From contig JAIZZJ010000004.1 of NCBI GenBank assembly GCA_022828445.1, positions 2,046,001 to 2,110,000 of the forward strand: a stretch of 64,000 nucleotides of DNA, given 5' to 3'. Source of the stretch: Graphiopsis chlorocephala. Its lineage: Eukaryota; Ascomycota; Dothideomycetes; Cladosporiales; Cladosporiaceae. The notes under the pieces were generated by a model. The model saw only the letters and a list, made by a program, of their open reading frames with translations, ran no database searches and had not been told where the DNA came from. Below, one piece after another: positions 1 through 9,345 of this stretch (position 1 is the stretch's first letter; each line of letters begins with the position of its first letter). A program made the position numbers and the translations under genes.

Positions 1-382
1 CCGTGAAGGCAACGCATGGCCTCGCCTGCAATATAAGCTGTAAGCTCATAGCCAGAATAACATACTTCACTTGCTCGCTTGCACGTGACACCTCAATATG
101 GCACTCGCAGCAAACAAATCGGCGGCCCGTTTGTTTGTGACAATGACGATGAGGACATGGCGGCGGCTTGCTCGTGACTACTCTCCTCAACAACAACATC
201 CATATCACCCAATCCTTCCCTGACCATACCTGCTCACGCACTCTCCCACCAGACACTACTTCACTTACACAAACTGCTCTGTTCTCTGCCCTACGCTCGG
301 GATGAGGATAGCTGCGCACTGCAGATCACCACCTTAACTCGCCCGCTCACCTCTGCCCTCCCACCCCGCCTCTGTCACCACC
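1..382. other. Upstream region of the deadenylase gene
   Basis: No gene is seen. The last 200 bases are C/T-rich with CAA and CTC runs, as in many fungal 5' leaders, and end in CACCACCATGG, a good start context for the gene at 383. Confidence 0.5.
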
Positions 383-2209
383 ATGGACATCACCAAGACC
401 TCCTTCTACCCGCTCCTCCTCGACATCCTCACTGATATATCCGAGAGCTACTTCGTGGCCTTCGACCTTGAGCTGTCTGGCGTGCCCGTCAAACAGCCCT
501 CAGCAAACCGTCGCGTCGGCCGACCCTCACTGCAAGAGCGCTACCTAGAAGTGAAGGAAGCTGCCGAGAAATATTCAATCCTGCAAATTGGCCTGACATG
601 CGTGCGCGAGGATGTGGACACTGGGAGATACATCTCCAAGCCGTACAATTTCGAGCTCAGCCCGCTCATTGACGTGCAAGGCCTGGACGTCGAGCGAGAC
701 TTCGCCTTCAGCACCAGTGCTGTTGACTTTCTGAAGCGCGTTGGGTTTGACTTCAGCAAGCCGTTCAGCGTGGGTGTGCCGTACTTGTCGCGCGAGGAAG
801 CGAAACAGGCTCGCGAGCGACACGAGAACAGACAAAAGAAAGATGCCATTGCCGATTTGCACATCAAGGAGACCGACGTCGAGTCAATTGCCCTGCTGCA
901 GCGCATTCGTGACCAAGTCGACGCTTGGCTTGTAGAGGCGACCGCCAACGACTACCTCAACATTGGTCCTGTTGGCTCCGATATCGAGATTGAAGGACAA
1001 GCACCGGCAGAGTTGACCCGCTACGAGAAACGTTTGGTACATCAGCTTGTGCGCGCAGAGTACCCAAACCTGGTCACTTTCTCCAAACGCGGCTTTGTGC
1101 AAGTCGTGCACTTTGACGCAGAGCGTGAGGCGCGCATTTCCGCAGGACGCAAGGCCGATCTGGACGAACGTATTGGCCGACAGAAAGGTTTCCGCTGGGT
1201 CATGGAAGCTCTGCTCGGCAACAACATTGGACAATTGGATCTAACTCTGTCCGCAACAGACTCAATAACAGGCGACCCAGTCTATGCAGATATCCACGAA
1301 TACAGAGCAAAGTTCAACCGCGCACATGCCACTCTCCGCAACCGCCCAAGGGTACTAATTGGCCACAACTGCTTCCTGGACCTTGTCTACCTCTACAAAG
1401 CTTTCATTGGTTCCTTGCCTGAGACTGTCGAGGGGTTCACAACTGAAATTCACAACCGCTGGCCTACCATCATCGACACGAAGTACATGGCTACGCACAA
1501 CTGCGGCGACATCAACCCTGCCTCTTCCCTAGAGGAGATCGCACGCCAACTTGCCTATCCAGAGGTTCAGCTCGACGTCCTCGACGAACTGCACAGCAAA
1601 TACAAGGACGTCGAGGTCTTCCACGAAGCCGGCTTTGACAGCTACTTGACCGCCCAAGTCGCCGTCAGACTGTCCATGAAACTTGAACGCGAGGGTGCTT
1701 ACGTGGATGATGTAGACGAGCTCGGCCAAGGAGGCGTCAAGGTAGACGGACAACAATTCATCTCCGGACCCGTCAAAGCCGCGGTCGGAACCGGCAAAAG
1801 CCTCTTGTCCGCCGCCGTCAAAGCCCTGAATTTGAACGGCACAGTCGCAGAACCAGACGCTGCTCCCGCACCACCAGCACCTTTCGCTTCGTCGACCCTC
1901 CCAGTCCCTGCGACTTCATCTCAGAAGAACCAGCGCACGTCAAGCCCACTCCTCTCTCTGTCTCCCAAAGCCGAGTCCTTCGTGCCCTCTTCTCTTGGCG
2001 CGACCTGGAAGTCTGGCGGTGATGCGACGCTCGCTCCCGAGAACCCCGAGGATCCCTTCGTGGTTAGCAGAAAGAAGAACCTTGCCGTGGAGAAGGGGAT
2101 CGAAGGCGGTATGCCGAGGTTTGGAGGCGATTTCTGGAGGGTCTATGGCAACAGGCTCAGGGTGTTCGGAACGGAGGAGGGTGTCTGTGTGCTTAATGGG
2201 CACAAGTGA
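383..2209 (+). CDS. PARN/CAF1-family poly(A)-specific ribonuclease (DEDD deadenylase)
   Basis: This single-exon gene encodes 608 aa. It belongs to the CAF1/PARN family of 3'-5' exoribonucleases that shorten mRNA poly(A) tails. The DEDDh catalytic set is visible: Asp28 and Glu30 in FDLELSG, Asp333 in IGHNCFLD, and His414 with Asp419 in HEAGFDSY, a five-residue spacing as in human PARN. A basic/acidic insertion (about residues 135-230) separates the first two motifs, in the place where PARN carries its R3H region, though I do not see a clear R3H signature. The C-terminal 130 residues are Pro/Ser/Ala-rich and look disordered. The start sits in CACCATGG. The family is clear; whether the main substrate is mRNA, snoRNA or telomerase RNA cannot be told. 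It is on the same strand as the next gene but 785 bases away, so it is an independent unit. Confidence 0.88.
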   Translation: MDITKTSFYPLLLDILTDISESYFVAFDLELSGVPVKQPSANRRVGRPSLQERYLEVKEAAEKYSILQIGLTCVREDVDTGRYISKPYNFELSPLIDVQGLDVERDFAFSTSAVDFLKRVGFDFSKPFSVGVPYLSREEAKQARERHENRQKKDAIADLHIKETDVESIALLQRIRDQVDAWLVEATANDYLNIGPVGSDIEIEGQAPAELTRYEKRLVHQLVRAEYPNLVTFSKRGFVQVVHFDAEREARISAGRKADLDERIGRQKGFRWVMEALLGNNIGQLDLTLSATDSITGDPVYADIHEYRAKFNRAHATLRNRPRVLIGHNCFLDLVYLYKAFIGSLPETVEGFTTEIHNRWPTIIDTKYMATHNCGDINPASSLEEIARQLAYPEVQLDVLDELHSKYKDVEVFHEAGFDSYLTAQVAVRLSMKLEREGAYVDDVDELGQGGVKVDGQQFISGPVKAAVGTGKSLLSAAVKALNLNGTVAEPDAAPAPPAPFASSTLPVPATSSQKNQRTSSPLLSLSPKAESFVPSSLGATWKSGGDATLAPENPEDPFVVSRKKNLAVEKGIEGGMPRFGGDFWRVYGNRLRVFGTEEGVCVLNGHK

Positions 2210-2994
2210 ATGGGCGTGATGGTTCTCTCTTGAGGCAATTGAGAGAGGATGGGAAACGAGAGACAGACGATAACACCCTTTTGTCTTTGTTTCTATCGGA
2301 AGCACATAAGCAAAATGGTGTGTTTGTTTGTCTGGCGTAAGTTGCAAAAGTAGGTGCGATCTATCCTACGCAGCTTTCGTGCATGCTGATTATCATCAAT
2401 CTTTTGAATTAAAAGATAGCGATAAGTACAACTCGGAAATGCAATATTTCTCGAGTTCATTAACGTTCCATAACTCAACGTGACTTCGCAGGCATTATTG
2501 AACAGCTCTCCCTACGCTCTGGCATGAGCTGGCTGAAAGAGGAAGGTAGATTCGTGATGGACATGGATTCGCTTATCGATCGTCCCCGCTTCTACTATCT
2601 TGCATGGGAAAGACGGCGAAGCGGGCATTGCGGTTTCGGGGGAAAATAAAGCACTATTAAGTGGTAAAGTAAAGGACATCTTGAATCCGTGATGCTCAAT
2701 TTATTTAAGACTGGAACTCGACACTTGCCTTTAGCTTCACATGCGACTAAATCCATTGATTTTACTCTGATCACGCTGACTTGACAGATCGGCATTTCGC
2801 CGTTCACGACCATCTTGCCAGGAACGCTTAATCGCATCGCAAGCCAGATCGTAGCACCTTAAAGTTGCAATTGCACAGCCATATCAGAGCCTCTGATCTC
2901 CAAGCTAGCAATTCTCAGAAACAGACGCACTACGAACCGAACCAAAAGGATTCCGTTCTCAAAACTTCAAACCGCAACTCCAATCCTCTCCACC
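2210..2994. other. Intergenic region
   Basis: It holds the 3' flank of the deadenylase gene and the promoter of the hydrolase gene. AT-rich patches lie near 2390-2480 and 2640-2710. I see no further gene or repeat. Confidence 0.5.
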
Positions 2995-3924
2995 ATGGCC
3001 TCCGAAACAGACACTAACGCCAACCAGACCGAAGGCACTAATGACATTACTCCAACCATCATCGGCTCGCCCACTAACTTCTGGCTCTACCGACCCTCCA
3101 CCGGTTTCGACCTCACCCACCCTCCAACTCCAACCTCGCCCCCGATAAATCCCCACCTCACCCTCTCCACAACAACAAACCCCATAAACCTCGACCCTGC
3201 CAAGACAGCTCTCCTCATCATCGACATGCAAAACTTCTTCCTCTCGCAGGCTTTCGGCCGTAATACCCAAGGCCCTGGGCATAAAGCCATGGGCCAATTG
3301 ATTCAGCATGCGATCCCTGCGGCGCGGAAAGCTGGCGTGAGGGTCGTGTGGGTCAATTGGGGCTTGACAGGGGAGGAAGTTGAGACGATGCCGTCGAGTA
3401 TGCTGAGGACATTTGGGGCGGTGGGGGCCGAGGGCTCGGGGAAGGATGGGAGTGTTTATGTTGGGTTGGGAGGGGAGACGGGAATGAGAAACGATGGGAA
3501 GGGAGGGCAGGTTGAGGGTGGGGGTTTGTTGATGAGAGGAGCGTGGAATTCGGGGCTGTATGGGGAGTTGGAAGGTATCTATGAAGAGGGAAGGAAGTTG
3601 GAGGTTAAGCCTGATGTGTGGGTTCATAAGAATCGCATGTCGGCGTTGTGGGGTGGGAGGACTGAGTTGGAGGGGGTTTTGGAGGAGGAGGGGATTAGAA
3701 GTTTGTTGTTTACGGGGGTTAATACCGATCAGTGTGTGGGTGGGACCCTGCAGGATGCTTTTTCGAAAGGTTATGATTGCGTGTTGCTGAGTGATGGGGC
3801 GGGGACATCGAGCCCAGCGTTTGCGCAGGACTGCATGGAGTATAATGCACAGAAGAGTTGGGGCTTTGTGGCGAGCTGTGAAGGGTTTGCGAAAGGCGTG
3901 GATGAGATGGTGTCGAGGAAGTAG
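2995..3924 (+). CDS. Isochorismatase-like cysteine hydrolase
   Basis: The 309-aa protein belongs to the isochorismatase-like hydrolase superfamily, which includes nicotinamidases, N-carbamoylsarcosine amidases and isochorismatases. The catalytic triad can be placed: Asp77 in LLIIDMQNFF, Lys212 in VHKNRMSAL, and Cys247 in GVNTDQCV, preceded by the usual cis-peptide region. There is no signal peptide, so it is probably cytosolic. Between residues about 140 and 185 lies a Gly-rich insertion not typical of the fold core. The substrate cannot be assigned; plant-pathogenic fungi secrete related isochorismatases, but this one has no export signal. The coding strand changes from C-rich in the first 250 bases to strongly G-rich afterwards. 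The start is in CACCATGG. Confidence 0.87.
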   Translation: MASETDTNANQTEGTNDITPTIIGSPTNFWLYRPSTGFDLTHPPTPTSPPINPHLTLSTTTNPINLDPAKTALLIIDMQNFFLSQAFGRNTQGPGHKAMGQLIQHAIPAARKAGVRVVWVNWGLTGEEVETMPSSMLRTFGAVGAEGSGKDGSVYVGLGGETGMRNDGKGGQVEGGGLLMRGAWNSGLYGELEGIYEEGRKLEVKPDVWVHKNRMSALWGGRTELEGVLEEEGIRSLLFTGVNTDQCVGGTLQDAFSKGYDCVLLSDGAGTSSPAFAQDCMEYNAQKSWGFVASCEGFAKGVDEMVSRK

Positions 3925-4378
3925 GAAGTTGAGGCGCCTTTCAAGGTGGTAGTTGCGGCCATGACCGGCACAGATGAAGTGAAGTCTGCGAGCTTGAGCT
4001 GTCGCATGCTCTTCTTTGTGGCGTGGCGTTTCGCCTGGCGACAAACAAAAGTCGAGGTTGAAGCCAAGAGTTAGATTTTTGGCAGCATCTCCTTGATCAT
4101 GTTTGCCGGTATCCTAGCAACACACCACCCTATGGTAAACAAGCGTCATTGTCCTAGACGGACAAGCGTCCATATGAGACGACAAAAAAATTGAAAGAAT
4201 GCGAAGTGTTTGCCATCTCGTCTCCAAGCAAAGAATGGATCATATATAATCCATAGCATGATCATCCAACTGACCATCTCCAAAAAAGCACAGCACCCAA
4301 CAGCAACATCACAAACCATGTCCAGGAGACCCAACCCCGAAGACTACGGACTACCCCCGGCACCACACTACCGAAGAG
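3925..4378. other. Intergenic region
   Basis: It covers the 3' flank of the hydrolase gene and the leader of the small gene at 4379. No other gene is seen. An ATG at 4318 opens a different frame and is treated under rejected items. Confidence 0.4.
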
Positions 4379-4804
4379 ATGGCCGCAGCGAGGGCAGAGA
4401 TCAACACCTGGCAAGCCGGCGGCGCCGCCCTCTCAGAAGCACCCATCGATGCGCTGACCACGTACGCCAACCAAGCCCTCGTATCTGGAAAAGGGTTTCT
4501 CCAGAACATCGTGGCAAGCGTGGCTCCTGCTATGCGCCAGGTAATGACTTTCGAGCGCAAGCAGCAATACCTGGACGCATACCGAGCGTTCTTGGAGATG
4601 CATGATAAACTTAGAGCGGATGTTGCTGGCTTTCAAGTAGAGGCTGAGAATTTGAAGTCGGCAGCTCAGACGGATGGGGTGGAGGAGAGTGAGGAGGTGG
4701 CGAGGTGGATGAAGCTTGCGACGATGTTGCAGGAGAAGGAGGATATGATGGGGCCCATTGCTGAGAAGGTGGCTGAGCTGGAAGCAGAGGAGGGTTTGGA
4801 GTGA
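4379..4804 (+). CDS. Hypothetical helical protein, 141 aa
   Basis: No family is recognised. The 141-aa product is almost entirely predicted helix: Ala/Gln/Leu-rich in the first half (about 1-60), charged Glu/Lys/Asp-rich in the second, with a heptad-like pattern from about residue 60 to the end that could form a coiled coil. There is no signal peptide or membrane segment. The start at 4379 has a purine-rich context with G at +4. An upstream ATG at 4318 has a good context too, but it reads another frame, and no GT..AG pair joins them. It is convergent with the NRPS-like gene (257 bases between stops). Coding-type composition supports it, but no homolog is known to me. Confidence 0.5.
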   Translation: MAAARAEINTWQAGGAALSEAPIDALTTYANQALVSGKGFLQNIVASVAPAMRQVMTFERKQQYLDAYRAFLEMHDKLRADVAGFQVEAENLKSAAQTDGVEESEEVARWMKLATMLQEKEDMMGPIAEKVAELEAEEGLE

Positions 4805-5061
4805 TTGCGTTGCGTACCAACGAGAATCGTAGGTCGTCGGATGACTGGAATGCAAATTACTCGAGAGACATTGGAGAGATCTGTGGTGATAAAAAAATCA
4901 GGCGACTTGATGAAAGTACCCGTCATGCATTGTTATATTATACATGCATTATGTATGGAAACACTCCAGATGTGACAAAAGAAACGCGCTCGATTGTGAT
5001 TGAAAGCAGAGCTGGCATGAAAGATGAACCCATGGAAACATAAGCAAACATATATCATACA

Positions 5062-8000
5062 TCAAACGGATGCAGTCTCTGCGGACGAAGTCTCCGACAA
5101 AACCTCCGCCCTTCTCTTGCGAGGGACGACAGGCGCACCCTCCCACGCCGTACACTCTGGCAAATTCTCGCCCTTCATCAAAAGCGATAAGCAGCCAAGC
5201 TGAGCGCCATCCGAAATGCTGCTACCAGGTAAACAGATTGAGTAAGGCTTTGCGCATGAGCGGTTGCCGAAAGAAACCTGGCCGACCTTCATAATGCGAT
5301 CTTCGAACAGATGAGTCTGTGCACCACAGGATTTGTTGATGATCGCTTCGTCGCCGATGGTAACGCAGTCGTACTCGGTGATGTCGCTTGAAAGAAGCAT
5401 GACGCGGCTGCCCACAGTCGCGCCCATGAGTCTGAAACACCAGGCCAGGTATGGTGTGCCAATCAGAAGTGACGCAAGCAGCGGCTCGGTGATGGTCTCC
5501 CATGTGCTTGTCACAGCTTCGCTCAGCCAAACGTTCAGACTCCACAGTGGCCACTCGCTTGGTTTGTACACGCCGATCAGAGTCCACTTGAGTAAGGCTG
5601 TGACGAACAACGCCGGTAAAGCGAAGAGGATCATGTAGAACAGTGGCAGCATGAGCAGAGTGTTGACAGCGCCAATTTTTCGATAACCGTCGTGCGCAAG
5701 CTGCAGCGAAAATCCAAGACCGAAGATAATGAGCGCTCGAGGGAAGACGATGCGCAAGCCTTCAATCAGAAGGCGTGCTGCGACACGGCTTTTAGACGGA
5801 CAGAAGAGGAGGTCGTCTCGGTGGCCCTCAGCTCGATGGCGATTAGGCATCAAGACTGGCGGAGAACCAAAGCAAGAGCTGTTGTTTGCCATAGGTGTGC
5901 CTGCAGGCGGCGCAATCGAAAGCACTCCAAGTAGAGTTCCCGAGGCCAGTGTGGTTCCCTGTGGCAATACTGAGGCGTTACCCGCGAATGCGCGAGCTTC
6001 AAGTTTAGTCTTCTTGAGCGTCAGTTCGTTCTCTCTGACTTCCGCGTCTCCAGTGATCACTGCGTCGGCCACGAAACTCTCCTCGCCAATCTCCAGGAGC
6101 TCGAACTGAAGGCCGCGCGCATTTGAAACTTCAGCTCGCTTGCCGATCTTGACACCAAGAGCTTTAAGGAAAGGTACGATGTACAGACTGGCGAAGACCG
6201 GGTGCAGTACATCGAGCGCGAGGTCCATGAGTCTCTCGACAAACCACTTGCGCAAGTACCAGAAGCTGTGGATCTTGTACTTTCCCTCATGGAGGCGGCC
6301 AAGGAAGAGGTAGCGGAAGAGCAACAACTGGCCGAAGACCAAACATTGATAGGCCAACGCAATGGGTACCGCCAAAATGGCGACCTGGTCCCATCCGCTG
6401 ATGGACCGGATGTCAAGGTAGTCGAACAGCATCAGACCTGGAATCTGCGGCACGTAGAAGAGAAGAGGCAGCACCAGACCAGCGACAAACATGTTGCCTA
6501 TGACCATCGCATTGGCGCGAGCGTTCGAAGGGCGGCTGAGTCGAGGGTCCCTGGCGTCCTTGATCTCTCTGTCGAGTCGTGCTGGAGAGCCATGGAACCG
6601 TTGGTACCCAGGAACATGCATGCCATCAGGAATGAGGGACAGTGCGGCGACTTCTGCTCCTTCGCCAATAGTAGCACCGCCTTCAACGACGCAGTGTGCT
6701 CCGATGATGGCGCCCTTTTCAATCACGACTTTCTTGATGATTAGTCTTCCTCTTTCGACGACGCTGACCCCTAAAATGACATCCGCACCGACAATGACAT
6801 CGTCACCGATTTCGACGAGATCAGCGCACGCTCCTACAGTCATTGTTCCAATGTGACAGAACTTGCCGACCTTAGCACCCATCGCTCGCAGGAAGTAGGG
6901 ATACAGTGCCGAATCCGCAATGAGCTTCACATTGACCAAATCCGTCAGGCGCTCCGCCAGCCACCAGCGGAAGTAGTACACTCCATACAGTGGGTATTCG
7001 CCTGGTGTAGCCTTGTTGAGGATGACCCATTTTGCCGCGATAGCCACGATGGTGAAGCAAGGCGGTATGGCCACAAACACGGCATAAGCAGCCAGAATCG
7101 CCCAGCCAAGCCTGCCGCGAAGAGCGTGGAAGTCGAACATGAGATATGGTACCAGAATTTCCACTGAGTGCACAAAGAAGAGGAATAGCAATGGTATAAT
7201 CTGGGCGATACCACAGAAGACGTAATTTGTTTGAGACACAGGCAAGTGATCGCCAGTCCAGGGCCCGGTGCCGTCAGATTCGTCTGACTCTCCGGTCTCG
7301 ATCGCTTCCAGATTGAAGCCCTTCTCTGTTGCGATAGTGAAACGGGCTGCAATATTTGACGAAGTGCGCCCTTCGTAGATATCCGCAAGGCCAATGGATG
7401 CGAATGGTAGAGATTTGTCGGTACCGCATTGCAGTTTTCGCAGGCGGGAGACTAGTTTTGCAGCTATTAGTGAATGGCAGCCCAGGTCGCTGAACAAATC
7501 GGCATGTGGCCTTATGCGTCCGGCTTGTGGGAACAAGGATTCCAGCTCGATCAGGAACATGGTTAGAGGACTGTCGTCATCTGTGTCTGCCTCCGAAATC
7601 GAATCGCTATCTGTGATTGATGCAGGTGCAAACCTCTCAGCAGCTTTGCGGGCGGACAATTCGTGCAGGAGCTTGCCGTTGATCTTGCCACTCGGCAATC
7701 GTGGCATCTCATCGGCATCCAAGAAGAAGATCTCCTCCGGACGCATGTACGCCGGGAGAGACTGGAATGCCAGTTGATGGATGGACGCAGTGTCACGGAC
7801 TGCCTCAGCTCCAACCACCACGAAAGCTTCTAATCTTGCCGTATCCGTGTTTGCATTGGTCAGAATGACTGCCGCTGCTTGTACATGTGGAACACTGTAC
7901 AGCTTTGATTCGATCTCTCCAAGCTCGATGCGGAAGCCGCGGTGCTTCACTTGGGTATCAATGCGACCAAGGAAGACAATCTTGTGATCAGCTTGCAGCC

Positions 8001-9345
8001 GTACTCGATCTCCGGTTCGATAGATGCGTTCTCCACTCGTTGGCGAGAGGGGATGTGGTATAAATTTCTGCGACGTCAACTCTGGTCGACCAACGTAGCC
8101 AATTCCAACGCAGGGTCCGCCAATGGCGAGCTCGCCTTCAACACCCTCGCCAAGCTCTAGAGGTTCTGAGATGGCGGACTCGCCGTCCTCCTGGATGGGC
8201 AACAGACAGGCGTGATAACCAGGTAGGGGCTTGCCGATCGTAACTGGCACGCCGGGTTTGAGCTCGTCCCACGTGGCGGTCACGGTCGTCTCAGTAGGGC
8301 CATAGGTATTGATGATACGAAGACCAGGCCTTGCGAGCCGATCAACGAGAGCGGGCGGGCACGCTTCTCCTCCAAGGTTTATGACACGGACGGAAGGCGG
8401 AAGAAGTGCACCATCGGAATCTGTGCGCGTAATGTCCATGATTCCAATCAGTGTGGGGACTGCGTTGACAATGCTGATACCTCGTGCTTTCCAGATGGCA
8501 GGTAGCCCTGCAACGTCTCTGCACTCTTCCCGAGTGCCGATAGCGAGGTGGCCTCCTCCAGCAATAGTTATCCACATCTCCTCGACAAACATGTCGAATG
8601 CAGGGCTGAACCCATTCCACACGATATCTTCGCGGTTGGTGCGAAGAACTTGGCGTTCACTCAGTGAGAATGTAAGGGCGGCGGCCTGCGAGATAGCAAT
8701 CCCTTTAGGTGTTCCTGTTGTTCCGGATGTGTAGATGAGATAGGCAGCATCCTGCGGCCGAGGGGCATTTTGGTGTCTCTGTAGCTCGATACTCGATGGT
8801 GGTGCCTCGTCATTCGATTTTGTTGAGAAGTCGACGAACGTGCAACACTGAAGAGGTTTTGCACCAGAAGCTGCCAGTGCTGGGTTCACTCGTTCTTGCA
8901 ATTCACGAATCTGGTCGGCGTGGGCGGCATCGCTGATTATAACGGTGGCCGAAGCATCCAACACGCAAACGGCAGCACGCTCGACCGGTACATCCGGGTC
9001 GAGAGGAAGCCATGTTGCGCCGGAGTATGTGGTAGAAAGGATGCTGAGGATGAGATCGAGGCCCTTCTCTAGCCAGATGGCAACGGTTGGTGCTTTCTTG
9101 CTGGTAGTGAAGTCTCCAAGACGTGCGATAGAGATTGCGCACAACGTCGCTAAAGCATTCGCCTCCTTGTATGTCACTGTCTTCAGTCCGTCGGTCGTCT
9201 GAACGGAGAATGCGATGCTGTCTGGGTATCGTTTCGATTGGTGTTGGAACAGTTGTGGTAGCGTGGTAACTGAGGGTGGTGAAATGGAGACGGCATCGAG
9301 TGGTGCATCTCCTGTCAAGATTCTTGAGCTGGTGAAGGTACTCAT
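5062..9345 (-). CDS. NRPS-like poly-amino-acid synthetase (Pls/epsilon-poly-lysine synthetase type)
   Basis: The gene encodes 1,427 aa in one exon. From the N terminus: an adenylation domain (about 25-560) with TSGTTGTPKG at 206-215, NTYGPTE at 346-352, YRTGD at 442-446, a GRIDTQVKHRG core at 460-470 and PSGKI at 551-555 (Lys554); a carrier domain (about 590-680) with LGCHSL, Ser625 taking the phosphopantetheine; then a 740-aa C-terminal region of paired membrane helices alternating with hexapeptide-repeat (left-handed beta-helix) blocks, about three units. There is no standard condensation or thioesterase domain. This layout matches bacterial Pls, which makes epsilon-poly-L-lysine at the membrane, and a fungal homolog reported from an Epichloe endophyte. 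The monomer here is inferred, not shown; lysine is the leading guess. ATG 9345 begins just ahead of the domain; the open frame runs further upstream without an ATG. Confidence 0.85.
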   Translation of the reverse strand: MSTFTSSRILTGDAPLDAVSISPPSVTTLPQLFQHQSKRYPDSIAFSVQTTDGLKTVTYKEANALATLCAISIARLGDFTTSKKAPTVAIWLEKGLDLILSILSTTYSGATWLPLDPDVPVERAAVCVLDASATVIISDAAHADQIRELQERVNPALAASGAKPLQCCTFVDFSTKSNDEAPPSSIELQRHQNAPRPQDAAYLIYTSGTTGTPKGIAISQAAALTFSLSERQVLRTNREDIVWNGFSPAFDMFVEEMWITIAGGGHLAIGTREECRDVAGLPAIWKARGISIVNAVPTLIGIMDITRTDSDGALLPPSVRVINLGGEACPPALVDRLARPGLRIINTYGPTETTVTATWDELKPGVPVTIGKPLPGYHACLLPIQEDGESAISEPLELGEGVEGELAIGGPCVGIGYVGRPELTSQKFIPHPLSPTSGERIYRTGDRVRLQADHKIVFLGRIDTQVKHRGFRIELGEIESKLYSVPHVQAAAVILTNANTDTARLEAFVVVGAEAVRDTASIHQLAFQSLPAYMRPEEIFFLDADEMPRLPSGKINGKLLHELSARKAAERFAPASITDSDSISEADTDDDSPLTMFLIELESLFPQAGRIRPHADLFSDLGCHSLIAAKLVSRLRKLQCGTDKSLPFASIGLADIYEGRTSSNIAARFTIATEKGFNLEAIETGESDESDGTGPWTGDHLPVSQTNYVFCGIAQIIPLLFLFFVHSVEILVPYLMFDFHALRGRLGWAILAAYAVFVAIPPCFTIVAIAAKWVILNKATPGEYPLYGVYYFRWWLAERLTDLVNVKLIADSALYPYFLRAMGAKVGKFCHIGTMTVGACADLVEIGDDVIVGADVILGVSVVERGRLIIKKVVIEKGAIIGAHCVVEGGATIGEGAEVAALSLIPDGMHVPGYQRFHGSPARLDREIKDARDPRLSRPSNARANAMVIGNMFVAGLVLPLLFYVPQIPGLMLFDYLDIRSISGWDQVAILAVPIALAYQCLVFGQLLLFRYLFLGRLHEGKYKIHSFWYLRKWFVERLMDLALDVLHPVFASLYIVPFLKALGVKIGKRAEVSNARGLQFELLEIGEESFVADAVITGDAEVRENELTLKKTKLEARAFAGNASVLPQGTTLASGTLLGVLSIAPPAGTPMANNSSCFGSPPVLMPNRHRAEGHRDDLLFCPSKSRVAARLLIEGLRIVFPRALIIFGLGFSLQLAHDGYRKIGAVNTLLMLPLFYMILFALPALFVTALLKWTLIGVYKPSEWPLWSLNVWLSEAVTSTWETITEPLLASLLIGTPYLAWCFRLMGATVGSRVMLLSSDITEYDCVTIGDEAIINKSCGAQTHLFEDRIMKVGQVSFGNRSCAKPYSICLPGSSISDGAQLGCLSLLMKGENLPECTAWEGAPVVPRKRRAEVLSETSSAETASV

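Noticed and set aside
4318..4605. ATG at 4318 with a good context, opening another frame over the 141-aa gene
   Set aside because: The frame soon becomes Arg/His/Ser-rich without structure, and no intron links it to the better frame starting at 4379.
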